The notes under the pieces: model-generated
What the model was told of the DNA's origin: nothing
Seen by the model: the letters and a program-made list of their open reading frames with translations, nothing else
The model's database searches: none
Origin: Notospermus geniculatus
Lineage: Eukaryota; Nemertea; Pilidiophora; Heteronemertea; Lineidae
DNA: 64,000 nucleotides
Reading direction: 5' to 3'
NCBI GenBank assembly: GCA_002633025.1
Contig: NMRB01000275.1
Coordinates: forward strand, 101,256-165,255
Program-made: the position numbers and the translations under genes
Shown here: piece by piece, positions 44,416 through 56,901 of the stretch
How positions within the stretch are numbered: the first letter of the stretch is position 1
Layout of the letters: every line of letters begins with the position of its first letter

Positions 44416-45197
44416 ACTGGTNGTCACCAAAATGCTTGCCAGATAGGTACTTCAAAGAATCAAGGCCTAGTTTTCAGCACGCAATGAAAAAACTGCAGAC
44501 AGAGCTCTAATGCATTCAGATAGAGTATAGTACATTTTACACTACACTAACGTCGGAGGACTTAAGCACTTTCTGAATTCAATACAGTGTGGCTTTAAAT
44601 ATCACCAATACGTAATATATTCTTGATATCACTTGTACGTACAATTCACTGATATTTCCAAATTTTGTTGAGATTTGCTGATGCAGGGTTGGGCTATGCC
44701 ATCAAATCCCTTGGTCGAGGTTGACAGGAAAATTCCTTCTTGGCCACGCTGTCGTCCGATTGGTCAACGATTTACACTAACCTATCAGATTCGTTTTTAC
44801 TCGAAATGAACCAATCAGAGCCGCGCAGTTGGCCATGATTGACCAATCAGTTCAGGTGCGCCGTTCCGTTCCCAGACAGATTTATTTACCTTGCTATGAT
44901 CGCTGTATGTTGCTCCGGTAATATTCCTTCGTCGAAAAGTTTCTGGTAAATCACGAACCAGACATTTCCCGAAATGAATAAGCTGTCGGCGACGCCCATG
45001 GCGATGATGTAGACCGAAGGGGAGTGCTGTCTGTTCTGTTTCCTGCTGGCGACGGCGATGGCCATCAGATTACCCGGCAGACCGATGACGGCTGGAGCTA
45101 GGAACCAGTACAACACATTTTCGAGGTCTTTGTCCATGGAGACAGCGAGATACTTTGTTGTACGGTTGTAATTTCTTGTGGAGATCTCCATACTGGT
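43815..45197. repeat. About 600-bp direct repeat holding GPCR2 exon 1
   Basis: Unit 1 is 43815-44421, ending at the single N, and unit 2 is about 44588-45197. Both contain exon 1 and the start of intron 1, with near-identical sequence. The 165 bases between them are unrelated. The N at the border suggests an assembly join of two alleles. Confidence 0.85.
44890..45191 (-). other. Second copy of GPCR2 exon 1
   Basis: A 302-base exon with ATG and GTAAAT donor, coding the same protein as exon 1 of member 2 (VADSLFISGNVWF, which differs from VADTVFILTHVWF of member 3). Sequence upstream of its ATG continues without an N, so this may be the exon with the correct promoter. Confidence 0.8.
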
Positions 45198-45520
45198 TTC
45201 TGAATAGTGTACGCGTCCTTTCTCCGCGAAGGACACGATGTACGACGAGCTGCGTAGTTTTCAGCATCATTTACCTACAGACGGTTATTTTGAGTTCTAT
45301 TGATAAGTATCATTGTATAAATAAAAACATTAATTGAACGAAAATAACTATAAACTTACCCGTGTGTTGGCCTAATCGGGCTTCGTAAATATGGCCCAAA
45401 GTCTCTCCAAATCCTGGAGACGACTTTTATTACAAAAGAAACGTGAGTCTGCGGATGAACGAAGAAGGGGCTGTTAGAATTTCCGATTCACCCTTCACCC
45501 GATCACCCTCAGCACCTCCA

Positions 45521-47551
45521 TTATTTTCTTGACGAACTGCAGAACAACCCTTTCAGGATGAGGATAGTCTCTGTCCTGTATTTAGATCCTCCTCCAATGC
45601 AGTACAGGTAAAAATTCAAACTATAATTCATAATCCAAACAACGTTAGTGGCCCAGGTTCCAATAACGAACTTCTTTCGCGAATTTACGTCAGTATGATC
45701 GTAAAAACCACCAAAAACATGGGATGTATACAACCGGAATGGCAAAGACAAAATTATGTAAGCCGCACTGACAAATATCAACATCCTGGTGAGATATTGA
45801 GAGTCTTTGTCGCGTTTGTAAGTGTCTGTTTTCTCCATCAGACGGCGCCTCTTGGCCGCGTGACGTATTGTGACAATAATGATGACGTTGCAAATTACGA
45901 TGATGACGAAAGGTAAGATCGTCCCAGCTATTGTTTTGAACCAACGGGCGAATGCCGTAAGGGCTGGGTGTTCTGGTGCTGACAGTAAAAACTTGTAGTA
46001 CCCTGAAACAAGAGAGATTGGAGGTGTGATGGAACTAAAACCTCGGGTTGGACATAATCATTTTTGTTGCCTAGAGTTTTAATGAATCCCTGCCGGCCAT
46101 TTTTGGCGGCCATCCTGTATTTTGGCGGTGTCTTCCGCCCGGTATTCCGTCAGAAAAATTTCCGGAAGTGCCGAACAAGTTCTTCTTTGCAAGAAACAAT
46201 TCTCTGCTGATCTTCTATTCTATTAGCCTATAGATAGGTCGGCAAATCACACAGGTGTGATGGAATTCACTGCCTCCGACTTCCTGCTGTTATCCTTAGC
46301 CTAAGAATCCATTCACGCGATTTTCGTGCCGCGCGATGTCGCATCCTTTGTCCACGACCAACGCGGCGGAAACAAACAATGCTTTCGAGCGTTTGCCGCT
46401 CGAAAATCGCGTGGACAGCCAGCCTTATCGTTTGGTCAGGGGGATGGGCCTTGGTCTCTCTAGAGTCAAATTCAATGATGCGCGCTTAATCCGTAAATGT
46501 ATTGTTGGGGGACATCCTATATCGGGGACATTAGATTCTATTACACCGGTACCAAAAATCCCACGGGTCTTTTTTCTCACCCATTGACCCCTGACTCAGT
46601 GTTGGTACAATTTGGCTTTGCTTCGTCAAAAAAGAGCCAATGTTGGACGAAAACACAATGATCCAAAAACCTACCGAGTTCAGGATCCCGGGAGTACTTT
46701 ACCGCGAAAAATAAATGTGTATTTATCCCGATAATCAACATAGACATGACAATGACGATGATCTTTGCCCTGCGAGCGGTGCAGAAAATGATCGCTTTCA
46801 TGGGGAATGTGACAGCCAAGAGTCTGTCGATGGACATGCCTGACAGGTACATGCCGGAAAGGGTCCCGCTACTGAAGACAACGTAGAAGGTAAGTCTGAA
46901 AGTGACAGACGAAAATTCTTTAAATAATCACCAAGATATTCGTGATATCACTTGTAGGCTACGTATATTTCCAAATTTTGTTGAGATTCGCTGTATGGTG
47001 TATGCAGGGCTGGGCTGCACCATCAAACCCCTTGGTCGAGGTTGACAGGAAAATTCCTTCCTGGCCACGCTGTCGTCCGATTGGTCAACCATTTATTTAA
47101 ACTAACCTTCGTTTTTACTCGAAATGAACCAATCAGAGCCGCGCAGTTGGCCATGATTGACCAATCAGTTCAGGCGCGCCGTTCCCAGATTTGGACATTA
47201 TCTAAACTGAAGGTTCGGATTTCTGATGCTCGTAGACAGATTTATTTACCTTGCTATGACCGTTGCATCCTGCTCCAATAATATTCCTTCGTCGAAAAGT
47301 TTCGGGTAGATCACGAACCAGACATGTGTCAAAATGAACACGGTGTCGGCGACGCCCATGGCGATGATGTAGACAGAAGGGGAGTGCTGTCTGTTCTGTT
47401 TCCTGCTGGCGACGGCGATGGCCATTAGATTACCCGGCAGACCGATGACGGCTGGAGCTAGGAACCAGTACAACACATTTTCGAGGTCTTTGTCCATGGA
47501 GACAGCGAGATACTTTGTTGTACGGTTGTAATTTCTTGTGGCGATCTCCAT
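45521..47551 (-). CDS. Rhodopsin-class GPCR, cluster member 3
   Basis: 334 residues from exons 47551-47250, 46895-46675 and 46002-45521. It is very close to member 2: most differences are in TM2-TM3 (VADTVFILTHVWFVIYPK) and extracellular loop 2 (YYKFLLSAPEHP against YYMSLLSAPNDP). All exons are open and all splice sites intact. Introns contain copies of the same CCAATCAG-rich sequence as member 2. It is the complete partner in the duplicated GPCR-TLR block; the truncated partner is member 4. Its 5' end faces the 5' end of the TLR copy on the plus strand, 2.5 kb away. Confidence 0.88.
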
Positions 47552-49363
47552 ACTGGCTTCTGAATTGTTCGGCCTCCTTTATCAATCCAATAGTTTGACG
47601 ACCTTTTCCTCTGTGGAGTTTTGGCGTCAGTACCCTAAAATTCCTCGTGAAATTTGGCTCGGTGGCAAACGCTGGCTCTTTGTTTCCTATTGTGGTACGA
47701 TGGATTGAATTAAAGTCAACACGACGCATTCGTCAGTTTACTGAGCGCGAACGCGACGCGGAGAAGGCATTGTTCATCAGCAGCGCGGCGAGGACATAAA
47801 CTCAAGTATAATCTGGCCTTCCTCCCTGCGAATCTTCTGAAAATGGTTTCTTCCCGTTCGTAGTCGCGCTATGCATAAATCAGCATGAATCCTTCGTCTT
47901 TCATCTATAAACGGTTATTTTGAGCTCTGGATTTACTAGTACATGTATGTATAGTACATGTATAAATAAAACAACTTCTACATGAACGGAACCAGAACAC
48001 CCGCTCTTATTTATGGTTTCCTCTCCTAATCGTGCTTCGCTTTCAAAAAAAATCGGCGTATTAGGCCTACCACATTTATGTTGTGATTGACTTCTTAGAA
48101 TGGGTCGATTTTGCTAACATTATCCTTTAGTTTCTCTTTGGGGTATTCGCAGTGGGGAGACATACTTCATACTGACGTTGATAGCAGCACCAAGTTAAAG
48201 AGACGGACATTGTACATGTACGTCGTTCGACGAGGACCAGATTCTCCGTCAGGTCGTGTGAAAGGTGAAAGGTGGTCTCGGCACGGTTCGGTTTGGAACC
48301 GTTCCTGGCACGCTTGTCCCGTTTACAGTTAGTGCTAGTTTTTTGGGCGATCCGTGCTCGGACCGGTCCGAGGTCGGTTAATATTTTTCCTCAGTGTAAA
48401 CGGGGCTTTCGTTATGCCAACTGTCTTGTTGTCGAGGTCTTGCGGAGTAATAATTGGGTTGCATTCAGTTTATCGAAAAGCCCATGGAAATACCATCATT
48501 CATTTCCTTAGTTCATTTTTTCGTGACGGAAGCACGCCAATCAGTTCTTCCTCTTCAGACACGACATCTCGGGCGGACGATTGACGTGTCAGGTACTGTC
48601 TCATATGCGTTGAACTTCTCGATCGGACAATACTGCTCTGTCAACTGTGGCCTTTTTGTGCATTTCACACACGCCGCTATCTCTTTATCATCATCGTGAC
48701 GTTTGGTAAGTTGACCTATTCACTGTATTTTGGTAGAGCGGGCATTTCAGATCGCTTTGTCTGATGAACTATTTGGCGCGTCGTGTTGTACAGGAGTGTG
48801 TGGCGATAGATTCGTTCAAACTTGCCGCGCCTGAACCCTTTCCTAGTGTAGGCGGCTTCGCTCGGAAACGCTCGAAAGCATTGTTTGTTTCCGCTTCGTT
48901 CGTTACGGCGCGGAAAAAAACAATGCTTTCGAGCGTTTCCGCGCATGGAAACGCTCCAATGGAACACCAAAACCGCGCCGCTGGCCGCGACGGCGAAAAA
49001 CGACGCGCGTTCACCGCCGGGAAAATAAGTTCAATGGATTTTCAATAAAAGGGTCACATACGCGCGGCAGAAAATGACGCGTGCTCACCGCCGCGCGTCT
49101 TTGTTGTTACCCTTTTATTGAAAATCCAGTGTGTTTACTGAGTGCAGACGTGCGGTGAGGGGCGATGCAGTTGGACGTTGGGAAATCACTGATCTTTCAG
49201 ATGCGTGATCGGCATTTAACACAAATGGCAGAAAGCCAATTTTTTATCATTGATGATGATCACGACACACTACAGGTGAAAAAAAGGCAGTCTTGACTGA
49301 TGTTGAACAAGGAAGTTTTTATTGAAACCTTGAAATACACCTGCTAGGTATATGTAGTTCATG
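47552..49363. other. GPCR3-TLR divergent intergenic region
   Basis: No protein gene supported. It contains nested inverted repeats: CCCGTTTACA / TGTAAACGGGG (48318-48412); GGAAACGCTCGAAAGCATTG with its complement (about 48863-48950); and CTGGATTTTCAATAAAAGGG arms around a GC-rich loop (about 49033-49131). The same sequence recurs at 54843-56460. Any shared or separate promoters of GPCR3 and the TLR lie here. Confidence 0.5.
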
Positions 49364-49494
49364 CCATTTCCGACCCAATTCATGTCCTAGCTAGTTCATC
49401 TGATGAGATCTACATACAGTCTTATTTGAGTAGCTCGACAAGTGTACAGTCATGCTACAAGTACATTCTTTCTTTCAGGCTTGCTGAAATAATT

Positions 49495-49907
49495 ATGGTT
49501 CTGAAAAGTAACAGGCTCACCTTGCTGTCGCTGCTGATGTTGTTCGTCGTCGTGTCACCATCCAATGCTTGGCGATTGGCCGGACGGAGATGCAAAGTAA
49601 CGAAGTATAGTGACAACACGTTGTCGAAACCAGGATGTTTGAGCAAGGTCGATTGTATGTGGCTTGATGGAGCCCTGTTTCCCAATGTAACCCATTGTTA
49701 CTCCAACCGCAGCATAATGGCCATGGTCATTAGAAAGTGCCGTGTGGGTGTGCCTAATCCCATCAATTTGACTCAAAGCGCGCTTGAGCCAGTCCGACAT
49801 CTGCACCATTTGATAATCTTGCGATGCATCGTGTCTTTGAAGAATGACACATTCTACCGCATGAGTAATCTTCGTTCTCTCAGCTTGGTCTATACCGAGA
49901 TATCGAA
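49495..49907 (+). pseudogene. 5' fragment of a Toll-like receptor (extra copy)
   Basis: Starts with an ATG and signal peptide (LLMLFVVVSPSNA), then the N-terminal cysteine region and first leucine-rich repeats, and stops matching at GAGATATCGA, where it joins a second copy of its own 5' flank. It repeats 50031-50440 with few changes, including one extra Leu in the signal peptide. The repeat unit is about 540 bases (49369-49908) and includes a 5' UTR with a CTTTCTTTCAG acceptor. Confidence 0.8.
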
Positions 49908-50030
49908 TTCCGACCCAATTCATGTCCTAGCTAGTTCATCTGATGAGATCTACATACAGTCTTATTTGAGTAGCTCGACAAGTGTACAGTCATGCTACAT
50001 GTATACTCTTTCTTTCAGGCTTGCTGAAAT

Positions 50031-52272
50031 ATGGCTCTGAAAAGTAACAGGCTCACCTTGCTGTCGCTGATGTTGTTCGTCGTCGTGTCACCATCCAATG
50101 CTTGGCGATTGGCCGGACGGAGATGCAAAGTAACGAAGTATAGTGACAACACGTTGTCGAAACCAGGATGTTTGAGCAAGGTCGATTGTATGTGGCTTGA
50201 TGGAGCCCTGTTCCCCAATGTAACCCATTGTTACTCCAACCGCAGCATAATGGCCATGGTCATTAGAAAGTGCCGTGTGGGTGTGCCTAATCCCATCAAT
50301 TTGACTCAAAGCGCGCTTGAGCCAGTCCGTCATCTGCACGATTTGACAATCTTGCGATGCATCGTGTCTTTGAAGAATGACACATTCTACCGCATGAGTA
50401 ATCTTCGTTCTCTCAGCTTGGTCTATACCGAGATATCGAGTTTGGACGGGAAGATCTTCAGTACGTTGGACAACTTGCAATCCTTAGACATTTCCTATAA
50501 TCCAATCCGTCAACTCTCTCTCAGTCTGGTGCCAGTCAAGTTCATGGCGTTGATGATCAAGAACTGTGGACTGGAGTCCTTTTCATTGACAAGTGTGAAC
50601 AAAACAGAACTGCGACTTTCAAAGCTGGACATATCTGGGAATAAAATAGGCGTTGTCGACCATCTGATGAGACTCGTTAGCAATGCATCGGAGTTGGTAG
50701 AACTGTGGACTGGAGTCCTTTTCATTGACAAGTGTGAACAAAACTGAACTGCGACTTTCAAAGCTGGACATATCTGGGAATAAAATAGGCGTTGTCGACC
50801 ATCTGATGAGACTCGTTAGCAATGCATCGGAGTTGGTTCTTGACGGGAACCCAATGGACCCACTTCAAGCGTTTTCCTTTAGCGGATCCACGGTTACCAA
50901 TATTTCCGTGCTGTCAATCACGGTTCAGAACAGGAGCGAATTGAACGACCTGGGTCATGCTTTAAAAGGTAAATACATTGAAAATCTCATCATTTCGCGA
51001 TCAGAGGAAGAGGTATTCGATAAAGTTACATTCGATGCTTTTAAAGATGTTGATTTACGGAAGTTGGATCTTATGATGAATATCGGTATCGAGAAAAACC
51101 ACTCCAGACCAAATCCATTTTCAGAGCTTCATAACCTCACTACACTTCGCCTCAGAAACTGCACGTACGACGCCGGAGTTGTACCAGGGGATTTCACCGG
51201 ACCGAAACTCAAACACCTTCGTCTGAACTATGTCGCATTGGAAAATCTTCATGTAGAAGGATTGGACAGTCTAACAAAACTGGATTTGTCATTTGCCGTT
51301 GGCCTTGGTCGTGACTGGCCTCTCAATATAAGCAATATGCCGGGCCTAAAATCGCTCAACCTGTCCTGTATAAATGTGTCTCTGGTACTAAGAGTTGAAC
51401 ACTGTTCTCTGACAGAGCTGATACTCCGCAATATCACCATATCGGACGATGTTGTTGGGATAAATAAATCTGTTTGGCAGTCTTATATCCCATGTCTCCG
51501 ACACCTGGACCTCAGTGGTAATAACGAAAGGACGTTCCCGTATTTTCCCTTCTTCAGGTGGATTAGGAACGTAAAAGATGTTTTCCTAGGACTAGGGCAC
51601 ATAACAGAACTAGAACTCAACGTCACAGACATTGGTAAAATAGAAACCCGGGATTTAGAGGTCGTTTTTCGACCTCTCAAAAATCTGAAGCGGTTGAATC
51701 TGGCACACAGCGCTATCAACGACTTTCCAAGGGATTTGTTTCTGAACCAAGTGAATTTAGAGATTCTAGACCTTTCTTACAATCGGATTACAATCATAGG
51801 TGACGTTGTTTTAAGTACTCTGAAGAAGCTTCGCTACCTAGATCTTCGTCGAAACGAAATCACGGAAATATCTGGGGACGCACTGCGGAAGCTCACTTAT
51901 CTTCAAATCGCACTGATAGCAAAAAACAATTATGCGTGTACTTGTGCCTTGCGAGGGTTCACGAAATGGTTGCTTGAGCACCAAGTGTCCTGGCCGACGG
52001 ATGACGTGTGCGCCGACTATAGCGCAGTTTGCCGAAGTCCCCCGCAATTTGTCGGGAAACGTTTGGACAGGTTTCAGCCAAGTTGGATTGACTGCGACAA
52101 CAACAGAGCGATTGTAACGCTGTCCACTCTGTTCACCATCATAGTCTGCCTGTCCATCTACGGCTACCGAAAGCGACTGTCGATACGTTATTGGTACGTC
52201 ATCAGGAAGATAAAACGAAAGCGAGAACGCCTTGTCAACGGTTATCAGCCTTTGCATGTATGGATGGATTAG
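50031..52272 (+). pseudogene. Toll-like receptor copy alpha: frameshifted, no TIR domain
   Basis: A leucine-rich-repeat receptor read in one exon with a likely 5' UTR intron (acceptor at 50015-50021). It has a signal peptide, an N-terminal cysteine region (CKVTKYSDNTLSKPGC, CMW), many LRRs (LRKLDLMMNIGI, LEILDLSYNRITIIG, LRYLDLRRNEITEI), an LRR C-terminal cap (NNYACTCALRGF to WIDC) and one TM helix. A 139-base direct repeat (50562-50700 and 50701-50839) shifts the frame at about residue 225. The protein stops five codons after the TM-proximal basic region, exactly where homology with copy beta ends, so the TIR domain is missing. The TM helix is four residues shorter than in beta. Either a pseudogene, a decoy receptor if the repeat is an assembly error, or an assembly chimera. 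Confidence 0.8.
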
Positions 52273-52932
52273 AACGCCATTGTTTGTGGATTAAAAGTGA
52301 ATATGACCGTGAAAACGGTGTTTAATCGACGGGACATCGGATCATTCCAATTCATGTACAGGAAAAGGCAGATGTTTCATTCCTTGTCTGTATTATATAT
52401 ATAGGGGGTAGGACCCCCGTAATTAACGGTACAAGTTCCTGTGGTTGGAGATTCTCTCGTTGACGTCGCATAATGTATTCCACCAGTTTGTGTACTAACT
52501 GATCACCTAATAACGGCGTGGGTTGGAGAGTGTCTCCCTTGCGGTTGGAGAGTGTCTCGTGACGTCAGACACCAGAAATCTCGCTGCGGCCAGAAGCCAA
52601 TACCGAACCCTCATAGCCCTAGTGGTGGGTTCGGGAACCAAACTACGCCACAACCATGGCAACAGCCAATAGGCGAGCAGTTGCTATCACGTGTGTAACC
52701 AAATAAGGTCACTTAGTGCTACGTTTTGTAAACACTGACGAGTCGAGTCATACTCAAGTTAGTATTAGGCCTCCTGCCTCCTGCTAGCTATAGGCTGGCT
52801 TGGATAAATCTTGCTACGTACAGGGCAGTGCCGCCCACAGCCTAAACAATAATGTCCGGATGAATCTGACTCATGGAGATTAGCTAAATTCACTGAAAAA
52901 AGACCTCACCAAGGATGTCTTGCGTGTGCTTT
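52273..52932. other. Filler between the two GPCR-TLR copies
   Basis: No gene. Contains two tandem GGTTGGAGAGTGTCTC words (52512-52560) and a hairpin with AGCTCACCT/AGGTGAGCT arms at about 52952-52980. It marks the junction of the large duplication and so may hold sequence inserted when it formed. Confidence 0.5.
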
Positions 52933-54842
52933 TCAGGCACAGGAAAAAAACAGCTCACCTAGCTTTTGGAGGTGAGCTATGAACCACTCACGTGGATTTT
53001 TCAAAAGGCAGTCACTGGATGTATACAACCGGAATGGCAAAGACAAAATTATGTAAGCCGCACTGACAAATATCAACATCCTGGTGAGATATTGAGAGTC
53101 CTTGTCGCGTTTGTAAGTGTCTGTTCTCTCCATCAGACGGCGCCTCTTGGCCGCGTGACGTATTGTGACAATAATGATGACGTTGCAAATTACGATGATG
53201 ACGAAAGGTAGGATCGTCCCAGCTATTGTTTTGAACCAACGGGCGAATGCCGTAAGGGTTGGGTGTTCTGGTGCTGACAGTAAAAACTTATAGTACCCTG
53301 AAACAAGAGAGATTGGAGGTGTGATGGAACTAAAACCTCGGGTTGGACATAATCATTTTTGTTGCCTAAAGTTTTAATGAATCCCTGCCGGCCATTTTTG
53401 GCGGCCATCCTGTATTTTGGCGGTGTCTTCCGCCGCCCGGTATTCCGTCAGAAAAATTTCCGGAAGTGCCGACCAAGTTCTTTGCAAGAAGCAATTCTCT
53501 GCTGATCTTCTATTCTATTAGCCGATAGATAGGTCGGCAAATCACACAGGTGTGATGGAATTCACTGCCTCCGACTTCCTGCTGTTATCCTTAGCCTAAG
53601 AATCCATTCACGCGATTTTCGTGCCGCGCGATGTCGCATCCTTTGTCCACGACCAACGCGGCGGAAACAAACAATGCTTTCGAGCGTCTGCCGCTCGAAA
53701 ATCGCGTGAATGGCAGCCAGCCTTATCGTTTGGTCACGGGATGGGCCTTGGTCTCTCTGGAGTCAAATTCAATGATGCGCGCTTAATCCGTAAATGTATT
53801 GTTGGGGGACATCCTATATCGGGGACATTAGATTCTATTACACCGGCACCAAAAATCCCACGGGTCTTTTTTCTCACCCATTGACCCCTGACTCAGTGTT
53901 GGTACAATTTGGCTTTGCTTCGTCAAAAAAGAGGCAATGTTGGACGAAAACACAATGATCCAAAAACCTACCGAGTTCATGATCCCGGGAGTACTTTACC
54001 GCGAAAAATAAATGTGTGTTTATCCCGATAATCAACATAGACATGACAATGACGATGATCTTTGCCCTGCGAGCGGTGCAGAAAATGATCGCTTTCATGG
54101 GGAACGTGACAGCCAAGAGTCTGTCGATGGACATGCCTGACAGGTACATGCCGGAAAGGGTCCCGCTACTGAAGACAACGTAGAAGGTAAGTCTGAAAGT
54201 GACAGACGAAAATTCTTTAAATAATCACCAAGATATTCTTGATATCACTTGTAGGCTACGTATATTTCCAAATTTTGTTGAGATTTGCTGTATGGTGTAT
54301 GCAGGGTTGGGCTACACCATCAAACCCCTTGGCCGAGGTTGAAGGAAATTCCTTCCTGGCCACGCTGTCGTCCGATTGGTCAACCATTTAAACTAACCTT
54401 CGTTTTTACTCGAAATGAACCAATCAGAGTCGCGCAGTTGGCCATGATTGACCAATCAGTTCAGGCGCGCCGTTCCCAGATTTGGACATTATCTAAACTG
54501 AAGGTTCGGATTTCTGATGCTCGTAGACAGATTTATTTACCTTGCTATGACCGTTGCATCCTGCTCCAATAATATTCCTTCGTCGAAAAGTTTCGGGTAG
54601 ATCACGAACCAGACATGTGTCAAAATGAACACGGTGTCGGCGACGCCCATGGCGATGATGTAGACAGAAGGGGAGTGCTGTCTGTTCTGTTTCCTGCTGG
54701 CGACGGCGATGGCCATCAGATTACCCGGCAGACCGATGACGGCTGGAGCTAGGAACCAGTACAACACATTTTCGAGGTCTTTGTCCATGGAGACAGCGAG
54801 ATACTTTGTTGTACGGTTGTAATTTCTTGTGGCGATCTCCAT
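52933..54842 (-). pseudogene. Rhodopsin-class GPCR, cluster member 4, lacking TM7
   Basis: Exons 54842-54541 and 53972-54192 match member 3 almost exactly. Exon 3 begins at 53297 and matches member 3 as far as LPFRLYT, then at 53017 runs into unrelated sequence coding SSDCLLKNPREWF and stops at 52933. TM7 and the C-terminal tail are lost. The break is the left end of copy beta of the large duplication. A six-helix product is unlikely to signal; it may be a pseudogene or an assembly break. Confidence 0.85.
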
Positions 54843-56468
54843 ACTGGCTTCTGAATTGTTCGGCCTCCTTTATCAATCCAATAGTTTGACGACCTTTTCC
54901 TCTGTGGAGTTTTGGCGTCAGTACCCTAAAATTCCTCGTGAAATTTGGCTCGGTGGCAAACGCTGGCTCTTTGTTTCCTATTCATGTATTGTGGTACGAT
55001 GGATTGAATTAATAAAGTCAACGACGCATTCGTCAGTTTACTGAGCGCGAACGCGACGCGGAAAAGGCATTGTTCATCAGCAGCGCGGCGAGGACATAAA
55101 CTCAAGTATAATCTGGCCTTCCTCCCTGCGAATCTTCTGAAAATGGTTTCTTCCCGTTCGTAGTCGAGCTATGTATAAATCAGCATGAATCCTTCGTCTT
55201 TTATCTATAAACGGTTATTTTGAGCTCTGGATATACTAGTACATGTATGTATAGTATAAATAAAACAACTTCTACATGAACGGAACCAGAACACCCGCTC
55301 TTATTTATGGTTTCCTCTCCTAATCGTGCTTCGCTTTCAAAAAAAAAATCGGCGTATTAGGCCTACCACATTTATGTTGTGGTTGGCTTCTTAGAATGGG
55401 TCGATTTTGCTAACATTATCCTTTAGTTTCTCTTTGGGGTATTCGCAGTGGGGAGACATACTTCATACTGACGTTGATAGCAGCACCAAGTTAAAGAGAC
55501 GGACATTGTACATGTACGTCGTTCGACGAGGACCAGATTCTCCGTCAGGTCGTGTGAAAGGTGAAAGGTGGTCTCGGCACGGTTCGGTTTGGAACCGTTC
55601 CTGGCACGCTTGTCCCGTTTACAGTTAGTGCTAGTTTTTTGGGCGATCCGTGCTCGGACCGGTCCGAGATCGGTTAATATTTTTCCTCAGTGTAAACGGG
55701 GCTTTCGTTGAATGCCAACTGTCTTGTTGTCGAGGTCTTGCGGAGTAATAATTGGGTTGCATTCAGTTTATCGAAAAGCCCATGGAAATACCATCATTCA
55801 TTTCCTTAGTTCATTTTTACGTGACGGAAGCACGCCAATCAGTTCTTCCTCTTCAGACACGACATCTCGGGCGGACGCATGACGTGTCAGGTACTCTCTC
55901 ATATGCGTTTAACTTCTCGATCGGACAGTACTGCTCTGTCAACTGTGGCCTTTTTGTACAGTTCACACCCCGCCGCTATCTCTATCTCTTTATCATCATC
56001 GTTACGTTTGGTAAGTTGACCTATTCACTGTATTTTGGTAGAGCGGGCATTTCAGATCGCTTTGTCTGATAAACTATTTGGCGCGTCGTGTTGTAGAGGA
56101 GTGTGTGGCGAAAGATTCGTTCAAACTTGCCGCGCCTGAACCCTTTCCTAGTGTAGGCGGCTTCGCTCGGAAACGCTCCAATGGAACACCAAAACCGCGC
56201 CGCTGGCCGNTTGTTTCCGCTTCGTTCGTTACGGCGCGGAAAAAAACAATGCTTTCGAGCGTTTCCGCGCATGGAAACGCTCCAATGGAACACCAAAACC
56301 GCGCCGCTGGCCGCGACGGCGAAAAACGACGCCCGTTCACCGCCGGGAAAATAAGTTCAATGGATTTTCAATAAAAGGGTCACATACGCGCGGCAGAAAA
56401 TGACGCGTGCTCACCGCCGCGCGTCTTTGTTGTTACCCTTTTATTGAAAATCCAGTGTGTTTACTGAG
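54843..56468. other. GPCR4-TLR divergent region, copy beta
   Basis: Near-copy of 47552-49145. It includes the single N at 56210, where a short tract (AACGCTCCAATGGAACACCA) appears twice, 56172-56191 and 56276-56295. This points to a local misjoin. Confidence 0.6.
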
Positions 56469-56901
56469 CAGTCAGGAACTTTTGCCGCATCGGGAGATCA
56501 CCTCCCGATTGGGATTTTGCATCTCCCGACTGGGAGGTTGTGTCCGAAACGGGATATTATGTTGTAATTTTTTGTTGCTTGAACAGGAGGAATGTCTCGA
56601 TCAGGCAGTTCAAAATCTAAGAACAGATTTGCGCATCACATCGCGCATTTGCGCATGGTCGTAACCAGTGGAAAACGTGAAACAAAGATCAAGGTTTGTG
56701 TGAAAAAAATTTCTGATTGAAGTAAATTTTCTGGCCGAGTTGACGTTGATTTTCCCCAATATTTGATGAACGTTGGGAAGGGAAGAGAACATTGAAATCC
56801 CAATTGGGAGGTGTACGAAAACTCAATTCGGTTATTACCTCCCGACTGGGAGTTTTTTCGATTGGGAGGTCACCTCCCGATGCGGCAAAAGTTCCTGACT
56901 G
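56469..56901. mobile_element. 433-bp MITE with long terminal inverted repeats, next to the gap
   Basis: The left end CAGTCAGGAACTTTTGCCGC and the complementary right end at 56901 form inverted repeats of about 45 bases. Inside, the words CCTCCCGATTGGGA and CCTCCCGACTGGGAG recur on both strands. It is absent from copy alpha, where sequence continues differently after TTTACTGAG (49142). The right end abuts the N gap, so the target duplication cannot be read. Confidence 0.85.
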
